Assembly (NCBI GenBank): GCA_003170915.1 | Contig: PMYB01000053.1 | Coordinates: 87,921-151,920 of the forward strand | DNA: 64,000 nt | Direction of reading: 5' to 3' | Origin: Bryobacterales bacterium | GTDB lineage: Bacteria; Acidobacteriota; Terriglobia; Bryobacterales; Bryobacteraceae | In this document: positions 51,831 through 60,943 of the stretch, one piece after another | How positions within the stretch are numbered: position 1 is the stretch's first letter | Layout: each line of letters begins with the position of its first letter | Made by a program: the position numbers and the translations under genes | The notes under the pieces: model-generated | Database searches by the model: none | What the model was told of the DNA's origin: nothing | Seen by the model: only the letters and a program-made list of their open reading frames with translations

Positions 51831-52898
51831 ATGGAAACATCTCAAGGCAAATCTCTCCCGGATCTTCGTTGGGTGCCGCTTGAAGGCACGTGGGAAAAAG
51901 ACGGTGAGGATGCACTGGTTTATGTCGGCGGTGAATATGCCCCCCCAGTTTCACCGGCCACCTCGCCAGCCACGGTCGAGGAATCAAAGGAGCCAAGGCC
52001 AAAACTCGTATGGTTCGGGACAGCTCTCTTTGACCAACATTTCAAAGATGGCCGAATTAGGATGCAGGTCGAGTTTAGTAAAGTCGACCATCGATCCATA
52101 GCCGCGATCATGATTCAGTACGACCCTGGGACCAAGGACATGCTCGTTTTTGGCGTCTCGGGAGGGGGATTGAAATTCGAACCGGGAGTCTCAGGCTACT
52201 TCTTCAAGCTGATGCGATGGGCTTCGCCACGGGACCAGACTCAGAGCCAGCAAGGCGGTTCTGCGCCACCCAAAGTGTGGACTCCGCTTTTTGAAGTGGG
52301 TCTTGGCGTTAATCTTAGGGCCGATCGACCATATGACCTTGAGGTGCTTGTCCGTGGGGCCGTCGTCACCCTTTACGTGGACGGAGTTGAAATTGGAAAA
52401 CACACCCTCGCCATTCCGTCCCTTCCCGGCAACCCCTGGGGCATTTTTTGCGGCAGTCATAGTAAGGTTCATTTCCGCAAAATCTCCTTCAACCAAGCCG
52501 TTCCGAAGGCTTTCGTTGTGATGCAGTTTGAACCGCCGGAGTACGAAGCGCTGTTTCAGGATGTCATCGAGCCTGTTTGCAGATCTGAGGGTCTCAAAGC
52601 ATATCGCGCCGATTCCACTTACCTACCGGGCTTGGTGATCGAGGACATCAAAAGGCAAATTGCCGAATCTCGTGTCGTTATCGCGGAGATCACACCTTCC
52701 AACCCAAACGTCTATTACGAGGTTGGCTACGCGGACGCTCTTAACAAGCCTCTAATTCTAATCGCTGACCGGGAGGAAGGCCTGAAACCCTTTGATGTCC
52801 GGGCATACAGAACTATCTTTTATGAGAACAGCATCGGCGGCAAGAACAGAATAGAGAACGACCTCAGAGCGTATCTAAAAGGCATCATGGACAGATAA
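51831..52898 (+). CDS. Two-domain protein: jelly-roll (LamG-like) N-terminus, TIR/deoxyribosyltransferase-like C-terminus
   Basis: A 355-residue protein from the ATG (a GTG 18 bases earlier is possible). Residues 10-218 look like a concanavalin-type sandwich (WVPLEGTWEKDGEDALVYV, YDLEVLVRGAVVTLYVDGVEIG). Residues 225-355 have FVVMQFEPPEYEALFQDVI, YRADSTYLPGLVIEDI, ESRVVIAEITPSNPNVYYEVG and LKPFDVRAYRTIFY, the form of a nucleoside 2-deoxyribosyltransferase/TIR-like fold with a likely catalytic Glu in YYEVGYADAL. Such domains cut N-glycosidic bonds, and several are defence effectors. No partner gene is evident. Lower GC than neighbours. Confidence 0.7.
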   Translation: METSQGKSLPDLRWVPLEGTWEKDGEDALVYVGGEYAPPVSPATSPATVEESKEPRPKLVWFGTALFDQHFKDGRIRMQVEFSKVDHRSIAAIMIQYDPGTKDMLVFGVSGGGLKFEPGVSGYFFKLMRWASPRDQTQSQQGGSAPPKVWTPLFEVGLGVNLRADRPYDLEVLVRGAVVTLYVDGVEIGKHTLAIPSLPGNPWGIFCGSHSKVHFRKISFNQAVPKAFVVMQFEPPEYEALFQDVIEPVCRSEGLKAYRADSTYLPGLVIEDIKRQIAESRVVIAEITPSNPNVYYEVGYADALNKPLILIADREEGLKPFDVRAYRTIFYENSIGGKNRIENDLRAYLKGIMDR

Positions 52899-53069
52899 CG
52901 CACGGCCCAGTCCGGGTCTGGAAAACTACTCTCCAATCAGAGAGCGTGCGAAAATGCTTGTCGAGAGGTTATTTGAACGCCCTTTGCCTGGTCCTGGGGT
53001 CCCCTCCGGTTACGGTGCCCTCGTCCTCCCGACCGCCGGATACGCTGGTCTCGTCGCGTCAAGAGGTTT
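52899..53069. other. Intergenic stretch
   Basis: No feature recognised between the effector-like gene and the CHAD genes. The short track ORF here has no known domain. Confidence 0.4.
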
Positions 53070-53552
53070 CTACGCCCGCCGGCCGGGCGTCCGGGCGTGG
53101 CGCGCCAGATAGGTGGTCCACCAGAGCTCCTGGCCGGGGGCGTCGAAGACTTCGGCCCAATCTTTGCGGAACTCCTGGGCCTTGACGGCGGCGCGCTCTT
53201 CCAGGAAGTTCAGGACGCGGGCGCGTTGCGGCGAGGCGGAGCTCATGGATTTGGAGAGCAGCCGGCCGGCGGCGGCGCTGTCGTTCACCTCTCCCAGCGA
53301 CTGTTGAATGCGGTGCAAGGCGGCCAGGCGCGTCTCCAGGCCGGGACCGTAGCACGGACGGAACAACTCGAGCGTGTAGCGCAGGCGCTTGGTGAGAAGC
53401 CGGACCCGGTGCAGCTTGACGGCAGACGGATCGGCGGCGAGCAGCGCGCGGACCCGCGCGAAATAACTGGCGGCGAGATGCGGAAGCTCGCGGCGGGCAT
53501 TGGCGGGGGCGCCGGCTCGCTCATCCCACGCAACTTGATGCAGCTTGCTCAT
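53070..53552 (-). CDS. CHAD protein, second half
   Basis: A 160-residue protein that looks like the C-terminal half of a CHAD domain. It has ASYFARVRALLA and AVKLHRVRLLTKRLRYTLELF, the His-x-x-Arg helix that binds polyphosphate. The start overlaps the stop of the first-half gene (ATGA), so the two chains are made from one mRNA. Full CHAD proteins hold both halves in about 250-300 residues, so the split is unusual. Confidence 0.8.
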   Translation of the reverse strand: MSKLHQVAWDERAGAPANARRELPHLAASYFARVRALLAADPSAVKLHRVRLLTKRLRYTLELFRPCYGPGLETRLAALHRIQQSLGEVNDSAAAGRLLSKSMSSASPQRARVLNFLEERAAVKAQEFRKDWAEVFDAPGQELWWTTYLARHARTPGRRA

Positions 53553-53956
53553 GCGCTCAGCTCCAGCCGGCTTCGCCACTTTCGTGAGAAACTCCGGCCC
53601 TTCCAGCGGCGGATTTCAAGGAGAAGCTCACGGCTCGTCTTGCGGCGCTCACCCGCCAGCCGCGTAGCGATGGCGGCGCGCGCGGAAATGCCGGCCTCGG
53701 CCAGCAGTTGGAGAGCGATATCGCGGTCGCGCACCCGGCCGGCAGCTTCCATCAGTTCCGCGAGTTGATGCCTGACCTTCTTCCACGAGTCGCCGGGGAA
53801 GAACGCGGCGAAGACGCGCAGGCAGCGGCTCAAGCGGCGGATGGCGACGCGCAGGTCGTGGATGGAATCGGCGTCGCCGTCGCGGGCGGTGCGGTTCAAT
53901 TGGTAGGCGAGGCGCCGCAGCAGAATCGCAGTTTGCAATCGCGCGTAATCCCGCAT
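53549..53956 (-). CDS. CHAD protein, first half
   Basis: A 135-residue protein with RRLAYQLNRTARDGDADSIH and DLRVAIRRLSRCLRVF, the first CHAD helix motif with its histidine and arginines, then LAELMEAAGRVRDRDIAL. The start lies 2 bases after the Ppx/GppA stop. Basic side chains facing one groove in CHAD domains bind polyphosphate, which fits its position after an exopolyphosphatase gene. Confidence 0.82.
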   Translation of the reverse strand: MRDYARLQTAILLRRLAYQLNRTARDGDADSIHDLRVAIRRLSRCLRVFAAFFPGDSWKKVRHQLAELMEAAGRVRDRDIALQLLAEAGISARAAIATRLAGERRKTSRELLLEIRRWKGRSFSRKWRSRLELSA

Positions 53957-53958
53957 AG

Positions 53959-55491
53959 TCAATCTCGCGCCCTGGTCACGGAAATCGTCCGGTTGTAGAC
54001 TTGCTGGAAAACTTCGCCGGCGCGCTCGGCGCCCCATTGCGCCAGGTCGATATCGCCGCGGGAGCCGATCTGAAGCAGCACTTGGCCGTCGCGCAAGCGG
54101 CATTCCACATCGCGGACGCGCTGCTCGCGGCTGCGATCGAGGTTGTCGGCGATCCGCAGAATGGGGATCATCATCAGCAGCATACGCCTTTCTTCCGCCG
54201 AAAGCGACAGGTACGCCTGGTGCATCGGGTCGGGAAGGGACTTGCGGTGATAGCGGCACAGGCCCGCGATGAGGAGCCGCTCGCGCTCGGTGAAGCCGGC
54301 CATGTCGGAGTTGGCGACCACATAATAGGAATGCTTGTGGTGGCCGGTGTTGCTGACGAAATGTCCCACGTCGTGCAGGTAGGCGGCGGCTTCCAGGAGC
54401 TTGCCGCAGCCGGGCGGCATTTGGTGCAGGGGCTGGAGCGCGGTGAACAGCAGGTTGGAGATATTGGCGACCTTGCGGGCGTGGTCCACGGAGACGCCGT
54501 AGCGCCGGCCCATGTCCACCACCTCGCGGCGCTGATCGCGGCTGAGGCGGGAAAGCTCGGCGCCTACGTTGCGGACAGCCAGGTCGGCGATGATGCCATC
54601 GCGGACGCCGGCGCGGGAGTAGTAGACCGCCGGCAGGTGGAATTCCTGCAGGAACTCGAGTAGGACGGCCACGCCCGGAACGATGATCTCGGCGCGGCGC
54701 GGCCCGATGCCCGTGATTTTGCGCCGGCCGGCGAGATTTCGCTCCGCCAGCTTGAGGTAGAGTTTGCGCACTTGCGCGGCGGGGACGCGCAGGCGGTCGA
54801 TCTGGTCGCGTTTCGAGCGCGGCACGCGGGCCACGGCGCTGGCCACGGCGGAAGCGGTGGCGGAGGTGGCGATGGCGCGGTCCCAGCCCGGGTGGCCGAG
54901 ATGGCGCACGGCGGCATCCAGCTTGGTCTGAATGTACTCGCGCATCTGGTGCAATTGGAGCGGGGCGGGCGGGTCGTCCTTCAGAAAAATCTCGCGCAGC
55001 CGGACGGCCCCCAGCGGTTTGGAGAACGATTCCCGCAGGCGGCCGGCTTCGGCGGCGATGATCTCGGCGCTGCCGCCGCCGATATCGATGATGAGGACGC
55101 GCCGCGCCGGTTGCGGCCAGTTGCTCTCGACGCCGAGGTGAATCAGGCGCGCTTCTTCGCGGCCGGAGATGATCTCGACGGGCGCGCCCACGGCTTCCGA
55201 CGCGCGCGCCAGAAAAGCCTTCTGGTTGCCGGTGTCGCGGATGGCGCTGGTGGCCACCGCGCGGACGCCCACCACGTCCAGCTTGCGGTAGATCCCAGCC
55301 ATGCGAGCGAGCACGGCGCAAGTGGCTTTCAGGGCTTCTTCGCCGACCGAGCCGGTGCGGAAAACGCTCTCACCCAGGCGCGTGACTTCGCGTTCCGAGG
55401 CGAGCACGCGGGCCGGCTGTCCCGGCACGACTTCGGCGGCCTCCATGCGGATGGAGTTGCTGCCGATGTCGATGGCGGCGTAGCGGGGCAT
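53959..55491 (-). CDS. ppx: Ppx/GppA phosphatase with C-terminal HD domain
   Basis: A 510-residue protein that releases phosphate from polyphosphate or guanosine pentaphosphate. The sugar-kinase fold is recognisable from MPRYAAIDIGSNSIRMEAAE, ATSAIRDTGNQKAFL, LIIDIGGGSAEII and the SKPLGAVRL segment. The C-terminal region (about 320-500) is HD-like with AAYLHDVGHFVSNTGHHKHS. Genes for two CHAD halves follow with 2- and 4-base junctions, which favours polyphosphate as the substrate. Confidence 0.92.
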   Translation of the reverse strand: MPRYAAIDIGSNSIRMEAAEVVPGQPARVLASEREVTRLGESVFRTGSVGEEALKATCAVLARMAGIYRKLDVVGVRAVATSAIRDTGNQKAFLARASEAVGAPVEIISGREEARLIHLGVESNWPQPARRVLIIDIGGGSAEIIAAEAGRLRESFSKPLGAVRLREIFLKDDPPAPLQLHQMREYIQTKLDAAVRHLGHPGWDRAIATSATASAVASAVARVPRSKRDQIDRLRVPAAQVRKLYLKLAERNLAGRRKITGIGPRRAEIIVPGVAVLLEFLQEFHLPAVYYSRAGVRDGIIADLAVRNVGAELSRLSRDQRREVVDMGRRYGVSVDHARKVANISNLLFTALQPLHQMPPGCGKLLEAAAYLHDVGHFVSNTGHHKHSYYVVANSDMAGFTERERLLIAGLCRYHRKSLPDPMHQAYLSLSAEERRMLLMMIPILRIADNLDRSREQRVRDVECRLRDGQVLLQIGSRGDIDLAQWGAERAGEVFQQVYNRTISVTRARD

Positions 55492-55500
55492 GATTCAATG

Positions 55501-57807
55501 CTAAAACATTGTGGAGCCCACGCCGCGGATCTGCCGCACGGCCTCTTCGATCAACTCATCGCGTCCCGCGCGAATGCCTTCGATGGTCGGGGTCACCACG
55601 ATGTTGGGGACGATACCCACCCGCTGGGTCGGCCGTTTATCGGGATAGAACACGCCCAGCCCGCTGATATAGGAACTGTACCCGCCCGGCAGCAGAATCG
55701 TCGATACGTCTCCGTCGGCGCCGGCCGTTGTGCTCCCGATCACGATCGCGCCCGGCGCCGTGCGGAACGCCATGGTCGTGTACTCCGCCTGGCTCTGCGT
55801 CACTTCGTCGACCAGGATCACTACCATCCCGCTGTAGTGCGGCTGCTGCGGAGTCAGGCTCACCTTCGATCCCCACCGGATCGCGCCCGGATTAACTGGG
55901 TCCGTGTTGGTGAACCACGCGAAGTTCGCCGGGGAGGATACAAGAAGCTGCCCCAGAGTGAACGGCACGAAATCCGACGGATAGTTGCGGATATCGATGA
56001 TGAGCCCCTTGGTCCCGTTCGCTGCCTGGATGTAACTGGCCGAATCGGCCGCGCGCACCGAGCTCAACTTCAGATAGGCGATATCGTCCGCCAGCTTCAT
56101 GAACACGTCGCCCGGCAGATCGTGAACGGAGGTACGGCTGAAGTCCAGCGTTGTCGAGTCGACGCGCACGGATTTGACGCGGAATGTCGCCGGCCGGCGC
56201 GAGACCATGGGTATCGGGCCGCGCGGCGCGGCGCTACCGGGGCCGCGGAATACCACCACGTCCGCCGCTCCACACTGACCACGCGTGAGGTAGGTGCCCA
56301 TATCGCGCAACCGTGCCGCCTCGTTGGAATCGGCATAGATCGGCCGCCATTGATCGACCAAGTCGCTCACCGCCACGCCGTCCAACTGGTCGATGACGTC
56401 TCCAGGCATCAGGCCCGATGCCGGACCCGCGCTCGGCGAGTTGTAGCGCAACACCAGCGCCTTCCCCTCGACGAATCGCACGTCCACCGGCAACTGGCAC
56501 GGCCCGATCGGCGGCCGCGACGCGATTGAGCTCCACAGGTTGGCGTGTGTATCGTGAATCCGCGCGATGAACTGCATCAACTGCTGTTGGTAGTCCGTGG
56601 CTCCCGTCGACAGCCCGATTCGCGGGATGAACTCCGCCAGCACGCTGTTCCAGTAGCCGGGCTGGTTGGCCGGATCGTCCGACATGATGTCGCGGTTGGG
56701 ATAGAAGTACTGCACCATGTTCCGGAAGCGGTAGAGAGCCAGCAGCCGGTAGCCGGCATCGGGGTACGGCCATTTCGAGTAGCTGAGCTCGTGATCGAAC
56801 GACGGGTTGCCTTCGTCCACCACCAGCGACATGTAGAACTGCGACGGCCCCGGCGACCGGTTGCGGTAGATGTTCAGCAGCGTCTGGCTGAGATCGTGGC
56901 CCAGCAGCGATTCATCGGAAATCCAATCCAGGTCCGGCGCCAGGTAAAGGCCATTCGGGTCTAGTGTGGCGCAGTTGGCGCATTTCTGCACGGCCTCCAA
57001 TCCGCCGATCCAGCTTGAGATGGCGGAGAGAGCCGAAGCGCTGTCGCCGGCCGCCAGCACCTGCGGCATCACGCGGAACAGATCGTAGTCCCAGTGGTGA
57101 TTGCCCCCGGTCACCGCGGGGTGGTGGTACTTGAGGAACCCCCACGCCTTGGCCAGGGTCGCGAGGTTTTGCACCTGCACATCCGTGAGCGCCGTGAAGC
57201 CGATCTTCGATCCGTTATCGAACTCGTGATCGGTGTCCAGCGGGGTCACTACCCGGTTGCCCGCCTGCGCCACCGGCACGGTGTCCGCCAGTAACTGCAA
57301 GTCGTCGACCCACGCCAGGCCAGTGCCCATGAGGAAGAAGCCGAAAACCAGCTTCGTTCCCTCAGTCAGTTCGGGCACGGAGATCGAATACTGCGTCCAG
57401 TTCTGCGTGCCGCTTACGTTCAGGCCCTGCGTGGTAGCGAACGCCAGGGAGACGGTAGTGTCGCTGTCCTCGCGCAGCCAGATGGCGGCGGCGCCGTTCA
57501 CATTCTCGGTCCGGACCCAGCCGCTCCAGACCACGTTCTTGGCCGCGAAATCCAGCGGAATCGAGAGGGTGATGGTGGTGAAGGCCCCCGCGCTCGATGT
57601 ATCGCGATCGATGCGCAGCGAGTTCTTTCCGCTGTGCGCTACCTGCCCATCGACGACGGCCCCGGCCCCGGCGGACCACCCCGGCGGCGGCGCCCCAGGC
57701 GTGCCGTTTTCAAATCCCAAGTAACTGGCGATGTTAAACCGTGTGATCTGCGCCGCACCCGGCCACGCCAGCGCAAGACCGAGCAATAACAGTCGCTTGC
57801 GTATCAT
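55501..57807 (-). CDS. Secreted S41 (C-terminal processing/tail-specific) peptidase
   Basis: A 768-residue protein with a signal peptide (RLLLLGLALAWPGAAQ). Residues about 25-185 form a carbohydrate-binding-like jelly roll (WSAGAGAVVDGQVAHSGKNS, VWSGWVRTENVNG). A PDZ segment (GPASGLMPGDVIDQLDGVAV, ~430-450) precedes the S41 core with the serine near 672 in EVTQSQAEYTTMAF. The start at 57807 begins the signal peptide. Members cut proteins at their C-termini in the periplasm. It ends 9 bases before the Ppx start codon. Confidence 0.88.
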   Translation of the reverse strand: MIRKRLLLLGLALAWPGAAQITRFNIASYLGFENGTPGAPPPGWSAGAGAVVDGQVAHSGKNSLRIDRDTSSAGAFTTITLSIPLDFAAKNVVWSGWVRTENVNGAAAIWLREDSDTTVSLAFATTQGLNVSGTQNWTQYSISVPELTEGTKLVFGFFLMGTGLAWVDDLQLLADTVPVAQAGNRVVTPLDTDHEFDNGSKIGFTALTDVQVQNLATLAKAWGFLKYHHPAVTGGNHHWDYDLFRVMPQVLAAGDSASALSAISSWIGGLEAVQKCANCATLDPNGLYLAPDLDWISDESLLGHDLSQTLLNIYRNRSPGPSQFYMSLVVDEGNPSFDHELSYSKWPYPDAGYRLLALYRFRNMVQYFYPNRDIMSDDPANQPGYWNSVLAEFIPRIGLSTGATDYQQQLMQFIARIHDTHANLWSSIASRPPIGPCQLPVDVRFVEGKALVLRYNSPSAGPASGLMPGDVIDQLDGVAVSDLVDQWRPIYADSNEAARLRDMGTYLTRGQCGAADVVVFRGPGSAAPRGPIPMVSRRPATFRVKSVRVDSTTLDFSRTSVHDLPGDVFMKLADDIAYLKLSSVRAADSASYIQAANGTKGLIIDIRNYPSDFVPFTLGQLLVSSPANFAWFTNTDPVNPGAIRWGSKVSLTPQQPHYSGMVVILVDEVTQSQAEYTTMAFRTAPGAIVIGSTTAGADGDVSTILLPGGYSSYISGLGVFYPDKRPTQRVGIVPNIVVTPTIEGIRAGRDELIEEAVRQIRGVGSTMF

Positions 57808-57903
57808 GCCTAAGGCCTCCGGCCTGCGGAAGACGATCAAACTGAATCGGTACTTCCGCACCTCAAACTCATATTATTTTACGCCGAGCCGCGTCCCGTG
57901 GCG

Positions 57904-58085
57904 CTACCGGATCGCACGCTCCTGCAGGAATTGACTGGCGTTCTCTTTGGTCACCAGGACCGGGGTGATGACAGCCTGTTTGTCCACCGGCTGGCCTTTG
58001 GCGGCTTGGATGGCTTCTTCCACTGCCTTCCGGCCCATCACTTCGGGAAGACCCGCCATGTCGCCACCTTCGGACGCGTCGAAAA
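57904..58085 (-). repeat. Partial duplicate of the 3' end of the sugar-binding-protein gene
   Basis: The minus strand repeats the last 45 codons of the gene at 60944-61876: MAGLPEVMGRKAVEEAI, AAKGQPVDKQAVITPVL and VTKENASQFLQ, differing by about ten bases in 145 and then losing similarity after a 45-base internal gap. It lacks a start and is a truncated copy. The two copies bracket the cupin-hemerythrin-NnrS-DUF488 genes in direct orientation. Confidence 0.85.
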
Positions 58086-58149
58086 CGGATCTCGGGAGTC
58101 GCGGCAACATCCCGCAGGCAAGCGACGGCCTCGGACTACAATGGTGGGG

Positions 58150-58464
58150 ATGGAACATTCTCAGGTGGTAGACTCGGCGGAACTCGTCGCCTATCAAGCG
58201 GGTAGTGTGGTCAGCCGGCAGGTACTCGGCAAGCCTACGGGCACCGTCACGCTGTTTGCCTTCGACGCGGGCCAGGGATTGAGCGAACATACCGCGCCGT
58301 TCGACGCGCTCGTTTCGATCCTCGATGGAGTGGCTGAAGTGAGGATCGCCGGCCAGCCCTTTCAGCTTGCGAAGGGAGAGATGATCCTCATGCCCGCCAA
58401 CCAGCCCCATGCGCTCAGCGCCATCGAGCGGTTCAAGATGATGTTGATCATGATTCGGAGTTAG
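58150..58464 (+). CDS. Small cupin-domain protein
   Basis: A 104-residue single-domain cupin. It holds SVVSRQVLGKPTGTVTLFAF, then LSEHTAPFDALVSILDGVAEV with the metal-binding histidine and Glu side, and MPANQPHALSAIERF with the last His. ATG at 58141 or 58150 is possible; the second gives the usual N-terminus. It starts a four-gene set of metal and NO-related proteins. Confidence 0.85.
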   Translation: MEHSQVVDSAELVAYQAGSVVSRQVLGKPTGTVTLFAFDAGQGLSEHTAPFDALVSILDGVAEVRIAGQPFQLAKGEMILMPANQPHALSAIERFKMMLIMIRS

Positions 58465-58467
58465 CGG

Positions 58468-58932
58468 ATGAAAACCGCATCGGATCTCCTGCGCCAGGAG
58501 CATCGACAGATTGAAACCCATCTCGACGGCCTTCGCGATGCGTTGGTGAGCCTCCCGGCGCCGCGGGTAGCTGAGGTCCGGCATCATTTCCAGGCCATTC
58601 GAACTCTCGCCGCGCTGCACTTTCGGAAGGAAGAAGAGATCTTCTATCCCAGCGTGCGCGGACTCGATCCGGAGCTTCTGGCGGAGATGGACGAACAACA
58701 CGAAGAATCGCGTCAAGCCGAGCGCGACCTGGAAGCCTTGCTCGCCGGTTTGCCCGAGGCTCCCAGTGAACGCGACCTGACCGAACTGCATCGTCTCGGC
58801 CTGATGCTCGACGACATCGTGCAAACCCACATCCTTGCCGAAGAAGATCGACTCCTGCCGTGGGCCGACCGGACGCTCCGCGTCGAGGAGCAGCACGCGC
58901 TAGCCGTCAGAATGGATCGCCTGCAAAGTTAG
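58468..58932 (+). CDS. Hemerythrin-like (HHE) domain protein
   Basis: A 154-residue protein with the HHE pattern of metal-binding residues: LRQEHRQIETHLDGL, HFRKEEEIFYP, MDEQHEESRQAE and QTHILAEEDRLLP. The four-helix bundle would hold a di-iron site that binds oxygen or NO. It starts 3 bases after the cupin gene and precedes an NnrS-like gene, suggesting a shared role in NO or oxygen handling. Confidence 0.9.
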   Translation: MKTASDLLRQEHRQIETHLDGLRDALVSLPAPRVAEVRHHFQAIRTLAALHFRKEEEIFYPSVRGLDPELLAEMDEQHEESRQAERDLEALLAGLPEAPSERDLTELHRLGLMLDDIVQTHILAEEDRLLPWADRTLRVEEQHALAVRMDRLQS

Positions 58933-58942
58933 CGAACGCCGC

Positions 58943-60271
58943 ATGGAATGGTCTACGCAGATCGAGAAGCTGAAAGGCCGGCCGCCGGAGACTCCCGATG
59001 TGACGGCGGCGAGAGAGAATAGTCTGTCCCGCTTGCTGATCGTGTACATCACGACAGGACTGGTGTTCCTGCTAGTTCCCGGCACCTTCCTGGGAGTATG
59101 GAATCTGTTCGCGATCAGCAACCAACGAGCGCCGGGATCGGTTTCCGACGCCTGGGTGCAGGCACACGGCCACGCCCAAATCTTCGGTTGGATCGGCACG
59201 TTCATCCTGGGCATCGGTTTCCATTCCATCCCCAAGTTGCGCCGGCTGAACCGCTTGGCGTTGTGGGCACCCTGGAGCTCCTGGGCGTTGTGGACTTCTG
59301 GCGTGGCGCTTCGCTGGCTGACCGGCGTCTACCAATGGCAGTGGCGGACTATGCTGCCGGTTTCGGCAGGGCTCGAGCTGTCCGCCTTCCTGATTTTCTT
59401 CCGCATCGTTTCCGCCCACCGGCCCCAAGACTCCGGAAAGACGGAGTCCGGCAAACTGGAAGAATGGGTCTTCGCCGTGATCGCGGGTTGTGTCGGCCTC
59501 TTGCTCACGATGGTCGTCAACCTCGGCGCTACGCTATTCCTGGCCTTTCGCGGCGCGTCGCCCGATCTGCCTTCCGATTTCAATCAGCGCTTTCTCGTGC
59601 TTCAAACCTGGGGATTCCTGGTCCCGTTTGTCTGGGGCTTCAGCGCCAGATGGCTGCCGGTGTTTTTGGGATTGCCGCCGGTGCGTGGGCGCCTGCTGCT
59701 GGCGGCGGTGACCGTTAACTCCGCTGGCGTCATCGTAGCCTTGGCAGGTTGGCCGATTGCGGCAGTGCTGTTATTGCTCGGAGGAACGATCGCGGCCACG
59801 GGCGCACTCCGGCTTTTTGAGCGGCCGCGGCGTGCCGCCAAGACCAAGGGCGTACACACGAGCTTTCCTGTTTTCGTCCGCCTGGCCTACGTATGGCTGG
59901 CAGTTGCAACTGCCCTGGGGATTTGGGCCGCGCTGGCTGCGAATGCCCGTGGCATCTCGGGCGCCTCGCGCCACGCGCTGACGGTCGGCTTCCTGGCCAC
60001 GATGGTTTTCTCGGTGGGCCAGCGTGTCCTGCCGGCCTTCGGCGGAATGCGACTGCTGTTCAGCACCAAGCTAATGTTCCTGGCGTCGCTGCTGCTCACC
60101 ATTGGATGTTTGCTTCGCGTCAGTTCCGAAGTCCTGGCGTATCGGGATATCGTCCGCGCCGCGTGGACGTGGCTGCCGGTTTCGGCAGTATGCGAGATGA
60201 CCGCGGTCACACTTTTTGCAGTGAACTTGATGGTGACATTCGCGCGCCCCCGCCAAGTCGAACCGGTATAG
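58943..60271 (+). CDS. NnrS-like membrane protein
   Basis: A 442-residue protein with about 12 hydrophobic helices. HGHAQIFGWIGTFILGIGFH carries histidines in the second helix typical of NnrS, a heme- and copper-containing family induced by NO, and LTVGFLATMVFSVGQRVLPAFG is the matching late segment. Homology with heme-copper oxidase subunit I could also explain the histidines. It follows the hemerythrin gene by 10 bases. Confidence 0.7.
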   Translation: MEWSTQIEKLKGRPPETPDVTAARENSLSRLLIVYITTGLVFLLVPGTFLGVWNLFAISNQRAPGSVSDAWVQAHGHAQIFGWIGTFILGIGFHSIPKLRRLNRLALWAPWSSWALWTSGVALRWLTGVYQWQWRTMLPVSAGLELSAFLIFFRIVSAHRPQDSGKTESGKLEEWVFAVIAGCVGLLLTMVVNLGATLFLAFRGASPDLPSDFNQRFLVLQTWGFLVPFVWGFSARWLPVFLGLPPVRGRLLLAAVTVNSAGVIVALAGWPIAAVLLLLGGTIAATGALRLFERPRRAAKTKGVHTSFPVFVRLAYVWLAVATALGIWAALAANARGISGASRHALTVGFLATMVFSVGQRVLPAFGGMRLLFSTKLMFLASLLLTIGCLLRVSSEVLAYRDIVRAAWTWLPVSAVCEMTAVTLFAVNLMVTFARPRQVEPV

Positions 60272-60315
60272 AACGAGAGGATGACTATGCCTGTTGCGAT
60301 TGCTTGGGAAGAAGC

Positions 60316-60897
60316 ATGCCAAAGGAAGATCCGGCGCCGCTGGTAATGACGATTGGCCATTCCACGCACACGCTCGGGGAATTCATCCGCCTGCTCCAGG
60401 CACACGGGGCAACCTGGGTAGTGGATGTGCGCACGGTGCCGCGTTCCCGGCATAATCCGCAGTTCAACAAGGCTTGCTTGCCCCGATCGTTGCGGAAAGC
60501 CGGCTCGGAATATGTTCACGCGCCGGGGCTCGGCGGTCTGCGTCATGCGATTCGCGACTCGGCCAACGTGGGCTGGCGAAACGCCTCCTTTCGAGGTTAC
60601 GCCGATTACATGCAAACGCCCGAGTTTGCGCGGAGCCTCGAAGAATTGATCCGCTTGGCGAGCCAAGGCCAAATCGTCTTGATGTGCGCTGAAGCGGTGC
60701 CGTGGCGCTGTCATCGTTCGCTGATCGCAGATGCCTTGCTGGTTCGTGGAATTCGCACCGAGGACATCATGAGTGCAACTCGCCGTCAGGTTCATACTCT
60801 CACGCCCTTTGCCAAAGTTCGGGGCACCGCGATCACCTATCCGGCCGACACAACGGTACGCGCTCGCGAATCCGATTCACCACGAGGCGCTGTTTAA
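60316..60897 (+). CDS. DUF488 family protein
   Basis: A 193-residue protein with the DUF488 pattern: MTIGHSTHTLGEFIRLL, VVDVRTVPRSRHNPQFN and VLMCAEAVPWRCHRSLIAD, with conserved Arg and Cys residues near a likely active pocket. The function is unknown. It ends the cassette 45 bases before the sugar-binding-protein gene on the other strand. The track start at 59893 lies inside the NnrS-like gene and is rejected. Confidence 0.85.
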   Translation: MPKEDPAPLVMTIGHSTHTLGEFIRLLQAHGATWVVDVRTVPRSRHNPQFNKACLPRSLRKAGSEYVHAPGLGGLRHAIRDSANVGWRNASFRGYADYMQTPEFARSLEELIRLASQGQIVLMCAEAVPWRCHRSLIADALLVRGIRTEDIMSATRRQVHTLTPFAKVRGTAITYPADTTVRARESDSPRGAV

Positions 60898-60920
60898 CCG
60901 ACAAACCCACCGGCGGCAAA

Positions 60921-60942
60921 GGGGGTGCCCCCTGGGCCCGGC
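60921..60942 (-). terminator. GC-rich hairpin after the sugar-binding-protein gene
   Basis: GGGGGTGCCCCCTGGGCCC can fold into a short stem directly after the stop at 60944. A very similar word lies at 63432-63449 after the TonB receptor gene. There is no T-run, so the terminator role is uncertain. Confidence 0.35.
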
Positions 60943-60943
60943 G

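Noticed and set aside
54772-56529. 585-codon plus-strand ORF
   Set aside because: Crosses two clear minus-strand genes (Ppx/GppA and S41), so it is a shadow.
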